From Hypomesus transpacificus (taxonomy: Eukaryota > Chordata > Actinopteri > Osmeriformes > Osmeridae): a stretch of 64,000 nt of DNA. The stretch spans positions 5,359,337 through 5,423,336 of the forward strand of contig NC_061065.1 of assembly GCF_021917145.1 (NCBI RefSeq), written 5' to 3'. This document shows, piece by piece, positions 9,391-19,784 of this stretch. The notes below the pieces were generated by a model. It was not told where the DNA came from and searched no databases. It saw only the letters and a list, made by a program, of their open reading frames with translations. The position numbers were made by a program, and so were the translations under genes. Every line of letters begins with the position of its first letter. Position 1 is the first letter of the stretch.

Positions 9391-11510
9391 CTGAGAGATA
9401 TACAGTCTCAAAAGCTGTCTGAAACCTGGGCATGTCCAGTACAGTATGCTAATGTTCAGGCACTGTATGTGTGTTTACTCATGTGCCATCATACACTTAG
9501 CACACCTCACATGGCCTGTATTTGCTAAGGGAAAGTCCAGATATATTATTACATTCGCTCTGTTCATTTAAGGTACAGGAAACAAAAGACCTAGACACAC
9601 ACAACAATTTTAGACATTTGCTTTCAACAGGTTGTACTTTTGCATATTTAACAGCACTTACTTCCTGGAGATTGTTGTTCATCCTCTACACATACAAATG
9701 TATTTTCCTGGCACTTTAGCAGCCCAGCAGGTTTTTGAAGCGAACATATATCTTACAAGCACATTCACTGTGACAGACAAAAGGAAAAGCTTTGAATAGT
9801 ACTGACAGAAACAGAATTCAGGTGTCCTACAGTGACCATGTCTGTGATGATCCTGTCTAACACGTTCCTGGAAGGTCGACGCCTACCTGAGTCAGGTGGA
9901 CACTCATTCCTGTTCTCTTGTTGAGTAGAACTGATGTCAGTTTCACTCTCAAGGAGGGCTGGGCCTCCTTTTGAGAGCTTCAAACACAAGACCCAGGGGC
10001 TGGGCCGGCTGTGCAGAATGTGGTCATGTCGTGTGAAGTGCACTGTGCTCTCTACTGGTGTTGCTCAGACCCTGTTCCTCATCACACAAAGCAGATTCCA
10101 GTTTCATAGTCGTAACTTTATTGAGACACATTGTCAAAGACAAGACATGATTGGATGAGAAAGAGAGCTACAGTTGGCTTGTGTGTACATTGTAATGATG
10201 ACACAGCAAACCATAAACACCTGCTTTAATTAACGAGTACAGAAAATGGGTCCTCTAAATATCCAATGGATTCAGTTTTTTTCAGTGAGAATCCCATTCC
10301 TCCAATCACATTGATGGTTTGCTCTTAACATAAGGGCACAAAGATCAATCTTACTCTCCAAGCCTTTCTTCCTATTTCAACTAGTTATATTTTTTAGCAT
10401 TCTGCACATTGCTACATTTACTAATAACTTTTAATGGAAGGTAAACCTATATTATTTCAAGGACTGCATTGTCTTGTATATGCCCTAGAAATATTTGATT
10501 CATGGTTATACAGTTATTACCAAATGTAACTGAGTAACTGAGATATTTTAATGCATTCACTGCAAGATGAGTACATCATTGTCATTCATAGATAAATCAT
10601 CAACATGAGATTAATTGATTTTACATAACACAGTTAAGTTATTCAGGCTAAAAACAGGGTAACTGACTGCAGACAGGTAGCAGTCACCCAGCACAGCAGC
10701 TGAAGTGTGCGAACTACATTTTTAAAGCACAACAAATAGATAAACTCCTTCAGGAAGGTTTTATACCCTACAGGAGATCAAACCATCAGTATGACCCAGG
10801 GGTGCCCATGGACTGTGTGACTAAAGAGTTTCAGTCAGTCTGCAGCTACACAGAGTATATCATTTAAATACATCAGATTTCAGTATAAACAATTTTCCAG
10901 CAACAGAGCTTTACAAGAGCAGTACAATAGGTTTGTGTTGGAGTGTTTTTAGATCTTCTAGTACATTAAATACAGGGAAAAAATCAAAGATGTGATTTGT
11001 TCTACCATACATTGTATAGAAATGTTGGAGTGGTTCACTAGTTATATATTATGTACTATATATACAGGAAAACAATAAATTAAGATTCTAATTCGTTTTT
11101 TATAATCCCCTACAGTCCCAATAGTTAAGAATACCTCAACCTCAAAACAGAGCCAATCATATTTAAATGTATTATAAACTGAATAGAAAATAGAAAACAG
11201 CTATCTACCATGTATAAAATGAACTGCAATAGATAGTCATGCAACCTCAAAAAACACTACAGATAAAAACAAACGAAATGTATGAATAAATTCCATGCAT
11301 GAATTGTTGTTAATTGTTGATTGATTTCCCTCTCCTGATCTAAGTTGTCCCCTGTTAGAGGCTGTGGAGGCTTGTAGAGGCTGTGGGTCTTGTAGAGGCC
11401 ACCGGGAGAGTCACCTTCCCATGATGCTTAGGAGACAAAGCAGCCAGGGTGTGTATATATGTGTGTACATATGTGTGTACATGTGTGAGAGTGTGTGTAC
11501 ATGCGTGGGT
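9391..11510. other. FAM177 5' region and brox 3' untranslated region
   Basis: The first FAM177 exon(s) should lie between 9391 and about 10100 but could not be placed in phase. From about 10100 to 11510 the AT-rich sequence is most simply the brox 3' UTR on the minus strand. No other gene is seen. Confidence 0.5.
10117..10122 (-). promoter_or_regulatory. Candidate brox poly(A) signal
   Basis: AATAAA on the minus strand lies about 1.4 kb downstream of the brox stop codon and just before the FAM177 5' region. Its position is reasonable, but no transcript evidence is available. Confidence 0.35.
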
Positions 11511-14500
11511 TCAGGAGAGCACACATCCTGTGTCCTTCTCAGCCTTCAGGTCTGGCTCCTTCACTGGCTTCACCTCCACCTCCTTGAGTTTGGCCTGGAC
11601 ACAACCACACACACACACTCAGGACCTCAAACATCGCAGTTACTCAGCACACACTTTCAACCCAATAGTACACCAAAGTACTGCAGATAATGTTATAAAT
11701 ATAAAAATAAAGAAACATCCCAATCACAGTTCCAGTGATGGCATCTAGCCCCTGGTAAATCCCAAGTTAACCAGTTGAATCCAGCCCTCCTGCTGGAAGA
11801 TCATCTCACATGGCCCTGGTCCTGACGGGCTGCACTGTCCCGTCTCAGACCTCTGAACACCTCTCACCTTCTCATCTTTAGCCCCCTTGGTGAGGTCAAA
11901 GGTTACGTAGACTTCCGGGGTGCACAGGTCGCTGAGTGGCGGGAGCTCGAAGGTGATTGGGTCAGCCAGGCCGTAGCTGGCCTTCAGCTCCAGCTGGGGC
12001 GCGTCAGCAGGGACCTTGTGGAAGTATCTGAACACACACTTCATCTTTGAACTTTTCAACTTATCTGAACACAAACATCCATTTTTCACACTTCAACTTT
12101 CAAGGCAAGGCAATTATACTTTTATATAATCATATTTCATACATGAGACAGACTCTATAAACTTCACATATTTTGTGATAGTGAGTGTGTCTGTGTATGG
12201 TCAGACTTTGTATGGACTTGAAACTTGTTGTGTGTGTTTGACAGGGGAGTATATATTTATATGTTGTGCATAATTGAGTGTCTCTTCACACATGTCTGTT
12301 TATATCTGTGTGTGTGTGTGTGTGTGTGTGTGCTAGCCTCACATGAAGCCGTTCTCTCGGTGACACTTCTCCAGGGTGATCTTGATCTGGCCGCCCAGCT
12401 TGAGGAAGAACAGCTGTTCAGAGGGCTTGGCTGTGCTGCCTGGACCTTTGGTCTGACGGTACTCCTTACACAGAGCCTCTGCCCTGGAGTAACCTGCACA
12501 GTCACAACACAACAACAACAGCTGCTGATGATGATGATGATGATGATGAGGGAGCACGACCTGGGAAGGGTCCTGTGGTTTTCACAAGTACATTCATGCC
12601 AGGTAGATTTGTTCAGTACAACAGAGAAGTCAAAAGGGAATGAATGCTCGTGATGGTAGCTCTTTCTGTGTCTACGGAACAGTGGACAACAGGAAGTGAA
12701 CAGGAGCAGGAAGCGGGAAGGGACAGGAAGTGAAAAGGAACAGGAAGAGGGAAGGAACAGGAAGTGAACAGGAACAGGAAGAGGGAAGGGACAGAGACAA
12801 GAACATGGAATAGACAGGGACAGGAAGTGGACTGGAATACTAACATTTCTCGGCCTCTTGGAGTGATCGGATTGACTCTCCACACTTGTCACTAGCCAGC
12901 AGGGTCTGTCCATGGTAACAGAAGGCCTGTGGGCACACAGAACACCCATCACTAACCCTGACTTCAGAACTGGTGTTTACATGTTACCCTGTAGAGCTGG
13001 CAAAGATTAGACTACACGCATATCTAACCAGGGACGTAGGTATCATTATACATTGAAAACAGCACATCCTGTGAGACTTACGTAAGCCATGTAGAAATGC
13101 TGCTTCAGCTGAAGGTACTTCCTCCACTTGCTGCTGCACTCTGGCTCCAGGGTGTTCAGAGTGTGGTCTTCAGCACAGGAGGAGAGCAGGAACGACCAAT
13201 CAGACCACAGGAGGAGAGGGGAGACCAGGAACAACCAATCAGACCACAGGAGGAGAGAGGAGACCAGGATCGACGAATCAGACCACATTTTGATGCTTAT
13301 TTACAACATCATGAATAATGATGCATCAGGAAAGCCCACTAAGATGTAATAACATGTCAAATGTGATTGTTATCAGATATGAGTGCCTTACCAGCCTTCT
13401 GATAGAAGTTGGCTGTTTCGAACGCCAAGGCAGCGATGAGAGTGGCATTGTGCTTCAGCTCAATCGCACGGGCGATGGTCACTATGACGAAGGGAAAGAA
13501 AAAAAGATTAACAGTCCAAGTAACAATCTTTGTCCATAACCGGAGATTCATTGAAGATACTGCAGCGTTTCAGGTTGATTTCCCATTTGTAACAAGTGAG
13601 CTGGAATCCTTTGGTCTGGCTTCTCCTGACAGTTTCCTTGTGGCCTGTCTAAACCTATAATCAATCATCTAAACGTATAATCAATCATCTAAACCTATAA
13701 TCAATCATCTAAACCTATAATCAATAATCTAAATCTATAATAAATAATCTAAACTTATAATCAATCATCTAATCCTATAATCAATCATCTAAACCTATAA
13801 TCAATAATCTAAATCTATAATCAATCATCTAAACCTATAATCAATCATCTAAACCTATAATCAATCATCTAAACCTATAATCAATACTCTAAACCTATAA
13901 TCAATAATCTAAACCTGTAATAAATAAATCATTCCTAATCCTTTATGAGCTGCTATTCTTATCGGCACATGTGATCTAAGTCAAGTGTTAACCCTGACCT
14001 TCTTGTGCCTCTGCTTGGCACTGTAGGATGTAGGTGTCTATGACCCTGGGCTCTAGGTCCCGGCCCTTCTCTGCTGGTGTGATCAGGCGAGGGATATCCA
14101 CTTCCTGCCGGGAGACACACCAGGGAGACCAGTGTTTACACCCCCCAAACCTGAGGCAGGTATGCATTTATAGCTCAGAGGTTTGGGATGAAAGGGTCTG
14201 TTAGATACAAGCATTAAACCCTGGTTCTGTGTTGTTATCTGTAGCATGCTGGGGGTGAAGGAGCAGCAGGCGCTGTGAGGTGTCAGGTACCTTCAGGTGT
14301 TTAAAGACCCCAGCAGCCAGTTTCAGGCTCCGATGGACATCCTTAGCCTCAGGTTCCGTTATGCTGGAAGAGGTGGAAGCAGGAGAAATGTCATGTGTGT
14401 AGTTTGGACGAGGCATTCATTAAGGACACTATGTCATCATATCTTCTAGCTACACTGCCGTCACTCACTTTTCCTTTCCTGCTAGTCTTGAGGCAAACTT

Positions 14501-14590
14501 GGTGTACCAGACTGCAACATTGAAAGCCATAGAGACCAGTTCAAAGATGGCATCTTGCTGAGCACTGTCATAGAGTACAGGGGGAGGGAA

Positions 14591-14633
<43 letters not shown>

Positions 14634-15278
14634 GAGAGACAGACAGAGAGAGAGAGACAGAGAGAGAGAGAGATGACCAGTAGTTATTTTAATGTAAAAC
14701 AGAATCCAGTGCCCTGCCTCCTTGCGTCTGAACAGTCTCTACCTTGGTGTGTTCCCCTGTAAAGTATCGGTCCACTTGAAGTTCTGCATAAACCGTAGCT
14801 TGTTCTCTTGCGTGGTCCCATCCAGTGACACAATGAAACCTTAAGCATTCAGAGAGACCAGCAAGAGCTTGTTGATACAGACATGGTTCCTCATCACTTA
14901 GAAACTGGGGGAAGGATGGTGACACCTGAACAGAACCAACCTTGTAGGAGGGAGAAGTATGCATCTGTAGCATTTTTCATGATCTCCGGATTGCAGGTGA
15001 GATCTGTGAACATCTCTAGGAGCCTGGCCCGGTTTGTTCTCAAATCACTGATACGGAAAGTTCAAAGAAAAGCACTGCATCAAATCCCATTGGTCCAAAA
15101 GCGATTGAGGCAAAACAAATACAGTATCTTGCATGATACTGAACATTAAAACTCAATTCGATGACCAAATGACATACTTGCATATTTTGTTTGCAGCTTG
15201 GCTTCCAGCAACTCCATAGAAGTTAAAGGAGACGGGTGCTGTGGCTTTCAATGGGTTTCGGTGGAACCAATGCGCCAT
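11511..15278 (-). CDS. brox: BRO1 domain- and CAAX motif-containing protein (Brox)
   Basis: Brox binds the ESCRT-III subunit CHMP4 through its Bro1 domain and is membrane-tethered by prenylation; it has been linked to nuclear-envelope repair. Twelve coding exons join in frame: 15278-15178, 15047-14941, 14839-14743, 14564-14469, 14363-14291, 14104-13999, 13481-13392, 13167-13082, 12926-12845, 12493-12343, 12027-11868 and 11594-11511. They total 1233 nt, or 410 codons plus stop, nearly the human length of 411. The start [19 protein letters not shown] is nearly identical to the human N-terminus. Further anchors are [54 protein letters not shown] and [10 protein letters not shown]. The Bro1 domain covers most of the protein and the C-terminus is the CAAX box CVLS (human CYIS), whose last residue predicts farnesylation. 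All junctions are GT-AG. Confidence 0.97.
12306..12332. repeat. (TG)n microsatellite
   Basis: A short TG run lies just inside the brox intron, next to the donor of the exon 12493-12343. Confidence 0.9.
12665..12835. repeat. Purine-rich GGAACAGGAAG-type repeat
   Basis: Irregular repetition of AGGAACAGGAAG and AGAGGGAAGGGACAGG lies in a brox intron between the exons at 12926 and 12493. Confidence 0.8.
13655..13925. repeat. 20-bp minisatellite in a brox intron, about 13 copies
   Basis: Tandem 20-bp units, TCTAAACCTATAATCAATCA with point variants (AATAATC, AAATCT), lie between the brox exons at 14104-13999 and 13481-13392. Confidence 0.95.
14587..14675. repeat. (GA)n microsatellite
   Basis: GA-rich simple repeat in the brox intron between the exons at 14839-14743 and 14564-14469. 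Confidence 0.9.
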
Positions 15279-17461
15279 TCTGGGGATTCAATGGTGAAAC
15301 TTGAGATCTGCTGGAAGCGATATAGAATCCCATGACAATCCAGGACATGTTACCTACTCTTCAAAGGGTGGATAGCTCTTATGAGGCTGACAGTTTCCTT
15401 GTTTTATTTCGTACATTCACCAAATACTAAATGTTAAAATTGTCGTTTGTTTGAAGCTGTGTTCGCCTTAACGCCACGGAGACACATTCTACGTCTTACT
15501 ATGATACCTTTAATTGTTGGTTTTCCTTTAATAGTAATGTTTTGTGTTGTAATGAGACAAAGGAATGTAGAATTTTGAATAAACTTGGAGGCGTTGAATA
15601 AAGGGCGAGAATGGCCGTTTGTTCCGCCCAGGGAATAGCTCAATAGTCTTTTTTGGCCTATTGTTTAGCATGCTACAAGTCAGCTAGCTAACAAGCTTAA
15701 ACAATTTTTAAAACAACAGATTAACTATCGACTGAATGTGTCGATGAAATAAAGTTTATAAAGCATACATTTTAAAACGCATCTCCATTACGTATGCTCA
15801 GTACAAAGTGACAGCTAACATTTGCTTGGGAGAGAGCTGGCTCGCAAGTCTAGCTTAGCAAGCTGGCTAACTGTCTTAATCGTTATCGAGTAACAAAGCT
15901 GAAAAAACAACTACGTTTCAGTTCAGAAATATAGACATTACTACAACAATATGTTTTTTTTTTACCTTTTCTATACTGTTGTTAATGTGCTAGCTAACGT
16001 AAACAAATCCTGCTTCGTGGTCGATTAAACAGCCAGAAAGCCAACTTCCGGAAATAAATGCATCATAAAGGTCCTGACCAGTTGAAACGGGGCTTAATAA
16101 TCACATGACTAGACACTCCTGGCGAAGTTACCTAAAGTTTCTGTGTGTACGCCCGTTTTATGCAACAGCGCAGCAACATTATTCATTAATGTTGTCATCC
16201 ATGGTTTACAACTTGTGTTCAAATTCTCTGACAAATGAGAGTGACAATATAACCAAAGGAAAACAAGGACGTTTTTATTTTCCCATCTCGTCAAACATTC
16301 AGAGGAAAAAAGTAGAACTACCAAGAAATGTCAAGTGATACGTTCAGAAGACAGTGATGGACAGATGTACATTATTTACATTTCATCATTGTAACTTCCA
16401 AACACATTCTCCGTCACCCAGTAAACAGCAGTTTACAAAAAAATAAGCTACATTGAAAAGATTGTGCTTTGCAATAATAAATCTGATACAGTTCAATCAT
16501 CAAGGATACAATCATCATGTATATTACCGAGATAGCAGAACCATCTATAAAGGCATCGAGTTCCATGGTTAACTTGAAGAACCCCACATCCAAGATGAAA
16601 CAAACTCCCTCAAATATCTGTGTGTGTGTGTGTGTGTGTCTGTATGTGCAATACGTCATAATTTGGTCAGGCCTCACACAGAGTATAGATCCTATGTAAA
16701 TAACATGAAAATGCAAACTCACCCTCAGCTAAGTCAGTAGAAGCAATATGTTTAGCTTTATACTTTTCAAGATCACAAAGTATTCCTTAACCTAATCACA
16801 AACATTCTCTTTCTCCACCTTCATCAAGGGTTAGAGAAAGATATTATTTTATAACTCAAATTAGTGTATGTATATAAGTACTGTCATGTTTATTGAGAGT
16901 CCACGACAACCTGAGCACCGACTTAGTGGCAAAATAGCAATAATTTATCTGTGTCACTTCCAAACATGGCATTGAGCATATGTCATAGTGTCTGCATCTT
17001 TGCTTTAGTTTTTACAGTAAGCAGCATGTGTACCAATACAGAAATCCCACGTTTAAGCAAACCAGTTAGCACACTATTTGGCAAATTGTTCAGGAATGTT
17101 TACCGTTATGCCTAACTGATGCAGGAGCATTACATGCCCCTTTAACACATTAAGTAAGCTTAAGAATTCTTATTAACCCAACTAAAGGGAAACCGGACGG
17201 GGAAAAAGCTACAAATTAAAACGTGCATGTGTGCACAACGCATGACAAAATGACTGAGATCTTTGGCAGAAACATCAACATGCTTTAAATGAGCTGCAGT
17301 TGAAACCGTCTTCAAAACACATCCCATCTTTTGGACGATCGCAGACACAAATCCTAACAGGCTGCAACCTCTGGAAACCCTGAATAGAACAAGTAATAAT
17401 GGCCTTTATTTTCCTCGGTACATCCCATACGACGTGAGATCAAAGAAAAGCACTCATGGTT
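15279..17461. other. brox 5' region and mgat2 3' untranslated region
   Basis: The brox 5' UTR and promoter should lie in 15279 to about 16050. The remainder up to 17461 is AT-rich, without exons, and is most simply the mgat2 3' UTR and flank. A candidate minus-strand AATAAA at 17405-17410 lies only about 52 bp past the mgat2 stop. A short (GT)n run is at 16619-16640. No other gene is seen. Confidence 0.5.
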
Positions 17462-18703
17462 TTAGAGACGTTTGGCATAGTTTTTACAGAGAATATGATC
17501 CCTAATGTCCCCCCACCCGCCGTTCTTCACATGGACCTTGTGCTCCACCGGCTCGGCCACGGTCAGCACAAGGGATTGTGGGAAGAGGGAGTCCTTTGCC
17601 TGCTGGAGAAATTCCTCTGCTTTCTGTAGGGCCCACTCTGGCCGGCAGTTCTCCTTCTGATGCAGGCCGCAGTTTCCGGTATGGAGGACCCTGGACCCCT
17701 GGGTCACCAGCACCTTCAGAGGCTTGGCTATGCAGCCGCCCGACAGGTGCTGCAGAGTCCAGTCCCAGTTGTAGTCGTCGTAGGAGCAAAAGTCGTCCCC
17801 ACAGCTCATCAGCTTGTAGTACACCTCCCTGGAGATGCCCATGCCTATGTTGTGCTTGGTGGACATCCAACCCGTGGTCCTCACCTTGTCAGACAGCTTG
17901 AAGAAGTCCGCTGACAAGCTGTCGTGGTTCCCCACAGCCAGCATGTCACAGTCTGGGCAGCTGGTCTTCCTGAAGGCTAACATGTCCTTGTACAGGTGAT
18001 ACAAGTCAGGTAAGATGTAGTTGTCTTCTTCTAGGAAGATAGCGAAGCCGCTGTATCCCTGCAGTGCCTGCACTCGCTCCCACACAAAGTGCAGCTTCCA
18101 CCACCAGTGGTGTTTGGTCTGAGTAATGGAGGCCTCTCTGTAGTGGCCATAGGAGTCAGGATGCTCAGCGTTAACACATCCCGCCTTAACAGCCTCATCT
18201 CTGGACAGGTCTCGCGGGCAGTCTCTTGGATCCTGTCCAGGAAACTCTGAGGGATACAGCTGAGTGCTGAAGGGGAAGTAGATTTGCAGGACTTTGCAGA
18301 AGGTTATCCCCTGCACAATGCTATTGATTTCCTCTGAAAAATAGTCATGGCTGAAAATAAGCAGAAAACTGTGGACCTCAGCTGCTTTTTCCAACGACTT
18401 TATTAGTATTTTGAGGTAGTCTGGTCGGTTGTGAACCTGAATCACTATAACCAGCTGAGGTTCCCCGGAAAACGTATCTCTGTTCTGAATGTTTTGTTTA
18501 TAATTGCCGTTGTAAACCGAGGTTTTCATGTCCTGTACGGAGTCGAATTGAAACGTCGTGTCTCCAGGTAAAACGTTCTCATGAACGACACTACTTGTGT
18601 TGTCGCCAGATATTAAAACACGTGTTGAAAACATGACCGTTACAAATATTAATGAGAGACCCAATGCAACAAACAGATTCTTTTTAAGAATACGAAACCT
18701 CAT
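17462..18703 (-). CDS. mgat2: Alpha-1,6-mannosyl-glycoprotein 2-beta-N-acetylglucosaminyltransferase (GnT-II)
   Basis: GnT-II is a Golgi type II membrane enzyme that adds beta-1,2-GlcNAc to the alpha-1,6 mannose arm, committing N-glycans to the complex type. The gene is a single 413-codon exon; the human gene is likewise intronless in its coding part (447 aa). Residues about 9-29 form the signal anchor after the basic start MRFRILKKN. A low-complexity stem follows, then the catalytic domain from about residue 83: VIQVHNRPDYLK, FPFSTQLYPSEFPGQDPRDC, QTKHHWWWKLHFVWERV, the metal/UDP-binding acidic motif FLEEDNY, the conserved CSYDDYNWDWTLQ block and the C-terminal NGGWGDIRDHILC. The stem is about 30 residues shorter than in human. 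The start at 18703 is the first ATG and directly precedes the anchor. The NDST-like or other glycosyltransferase families do not share these motifs. Confidence 0.96.
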   Translation of the reverse strand: MRFRILKKNLFVALGLSLIFVTVMFSTRVLISGDNTSSVVHENVLPGDTTFQFDSVQDMKTSVYNGNYKQNIQNRDTFSGEPQLVIVIQVHNRPDYLKILIKSLEKAAEVHSFLLIFSHDYFSEEINSIVQGITFCKVLQIYFPFSTQLYPSEFPGQDPRDCPRDLSRDEAVKAGCVNAEHPDSYGHYREASITQTKHHWWWKLHFVWERVQALQGYSGFAIFLEEDNYILPDLYHLYKDMLAFRKTSCPDCDMLAVGNHDSLSADFFKLSDKVRTTGWMSTKHNIGMGISREVYYKLMSCGDDFCSYDDYNWDWTLQHLSGGCIAKPLKVLVTQGSRVLHTGNCGLHQKENCRPEWALQKAEEFLQQAKDSLFPQSLVLTVAEPVEHKVHVKNGGWGDIRDHILCKNYAKRL

Positions 18704-19400
18704 TTTCGTAACTAATGGCTGCTTTTAAATAGAAAACAAAGCTTGTGGATCACCTTACAGTGAACGTCCTCATTATCCAGTTCATGTGGTTGGCAATAGC
18801 AACATAGTGGACTCCCGTGCCTGCGGTGTCCGTGAACCTCACTTTGTCAGAAAGTTATAATTTATTTTTCCGAGTCGACGTGGGATTCTCTGTTCGTTCG
18901 AAACCGATGATGTCTACCTCCTACTCAAGAGTTTGTGAACACCTGTGAAGCGAAGTAACAGAGAATCGAATAGCTGTATGTTTTGTTTGGTAAAATTCGA
19001 TAGAAAACTTCATGGCTTTCTATTCAGGAAATACATTTGACTTAAATCCTATCTGAATATTTCCACTTATTGAGGAACGCTGTTGGACGACTTACCCGTA
19101 GAGGTGTCATGTGTCATAGCTCTCTAACTAGGAAGTGGGTGGTTTGTACAGCTATGAGCTGGGAGTAACTTAGAAAACTGTGTGCTGACGTGTACTATCC
19201 AGCCAACGGGAAACGACAATTGTGCTTCGTCAACGAGTCAAACCTAGTTGGGTAAAATAAGGTGGTAGTTTTGAAGCTCATACGAATCAATTATTTTGCG
19301 GGGACATTTGTATAAAGCGGTTGCTTATATTGTGTATGTGTGCGTGGTTGAGGGGTGGTGGAGGGGGTGGGGGTGGGGGAGCAGTGCAAAGGTAGCCTTG
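18704..19400. other. mgat2 promoter-side flank
   Basis: Non-coding upstream sequence of mgat2. No TATA box is obvious. A GT/GGT-rich low-complexity patch lies at 19335-19382. Confidence 0.5.
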
Positions 19401-19406
19401 CACATT

Positions 19407-19436
19407 TACTAGGTATACTGCAAAGTATACCTAGTA
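19407..19436. other. Perfect inverted repeat, 13-bp arms with GCAA loop
   Basis: TACTAGGTATACT, the loop GCAA, then AGTATACCTAGTA form an uninterrupted palindrome at the left edge of the satellite-flanking repeat. Confidence 0.85.
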
Positions 19437-19439
19437 TAC

Positions 19440-19700
19440 CGGGTAGTACCAGTATACAGTACAGCGGAGTAGCATTTTTATTGATCTCCAAGGGGAATTT
19501 GGACTATTGCAACAGCAGGGGCAACAAAATATGCAAACAAGAATGCACAGTAAGGCAACAACTAAGAATAACCAGTATGTATGGCCACACTAAGGTGACA
19601 TACAGGGTCAGAAACTATTAAGGAGTGACACAGTGCAAAAGTACCACATTTACTGGGAACAGTACAAAGTAACTAGTAGGCAGGGTGCAACTGAAATGGA
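19440..19700. repeat. Dispersed-type repeat, left flank of the satellite
   Basis: Starts near TTTTTATTGATCTCCAAGGG, a motif that is common in dispersed fish repeats. It continues with ACTATTGCAACAGCAGGGGC and AATATGCAAACAAG. The same sequence in diverged form reappears on the other side of the satellite at 22590-22800, in the same orientation. The element family was not identified. Confidence 0.7.
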
Positions 19701-19784
19701 AAAACGTTTCATTTACTCACAACCCAGATGGCCTCCAAACTCCAGTAATAATAGAAGTGACTCAACACAAGTAGTGTCCACATC

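Noticed and set aside
9765-10043. Minus-strand frame considered as the first FAM177 coding exon
   Set aside because: Its best donor leaves one extra base, which would put a stop at the start of the known exon 9390-9235.
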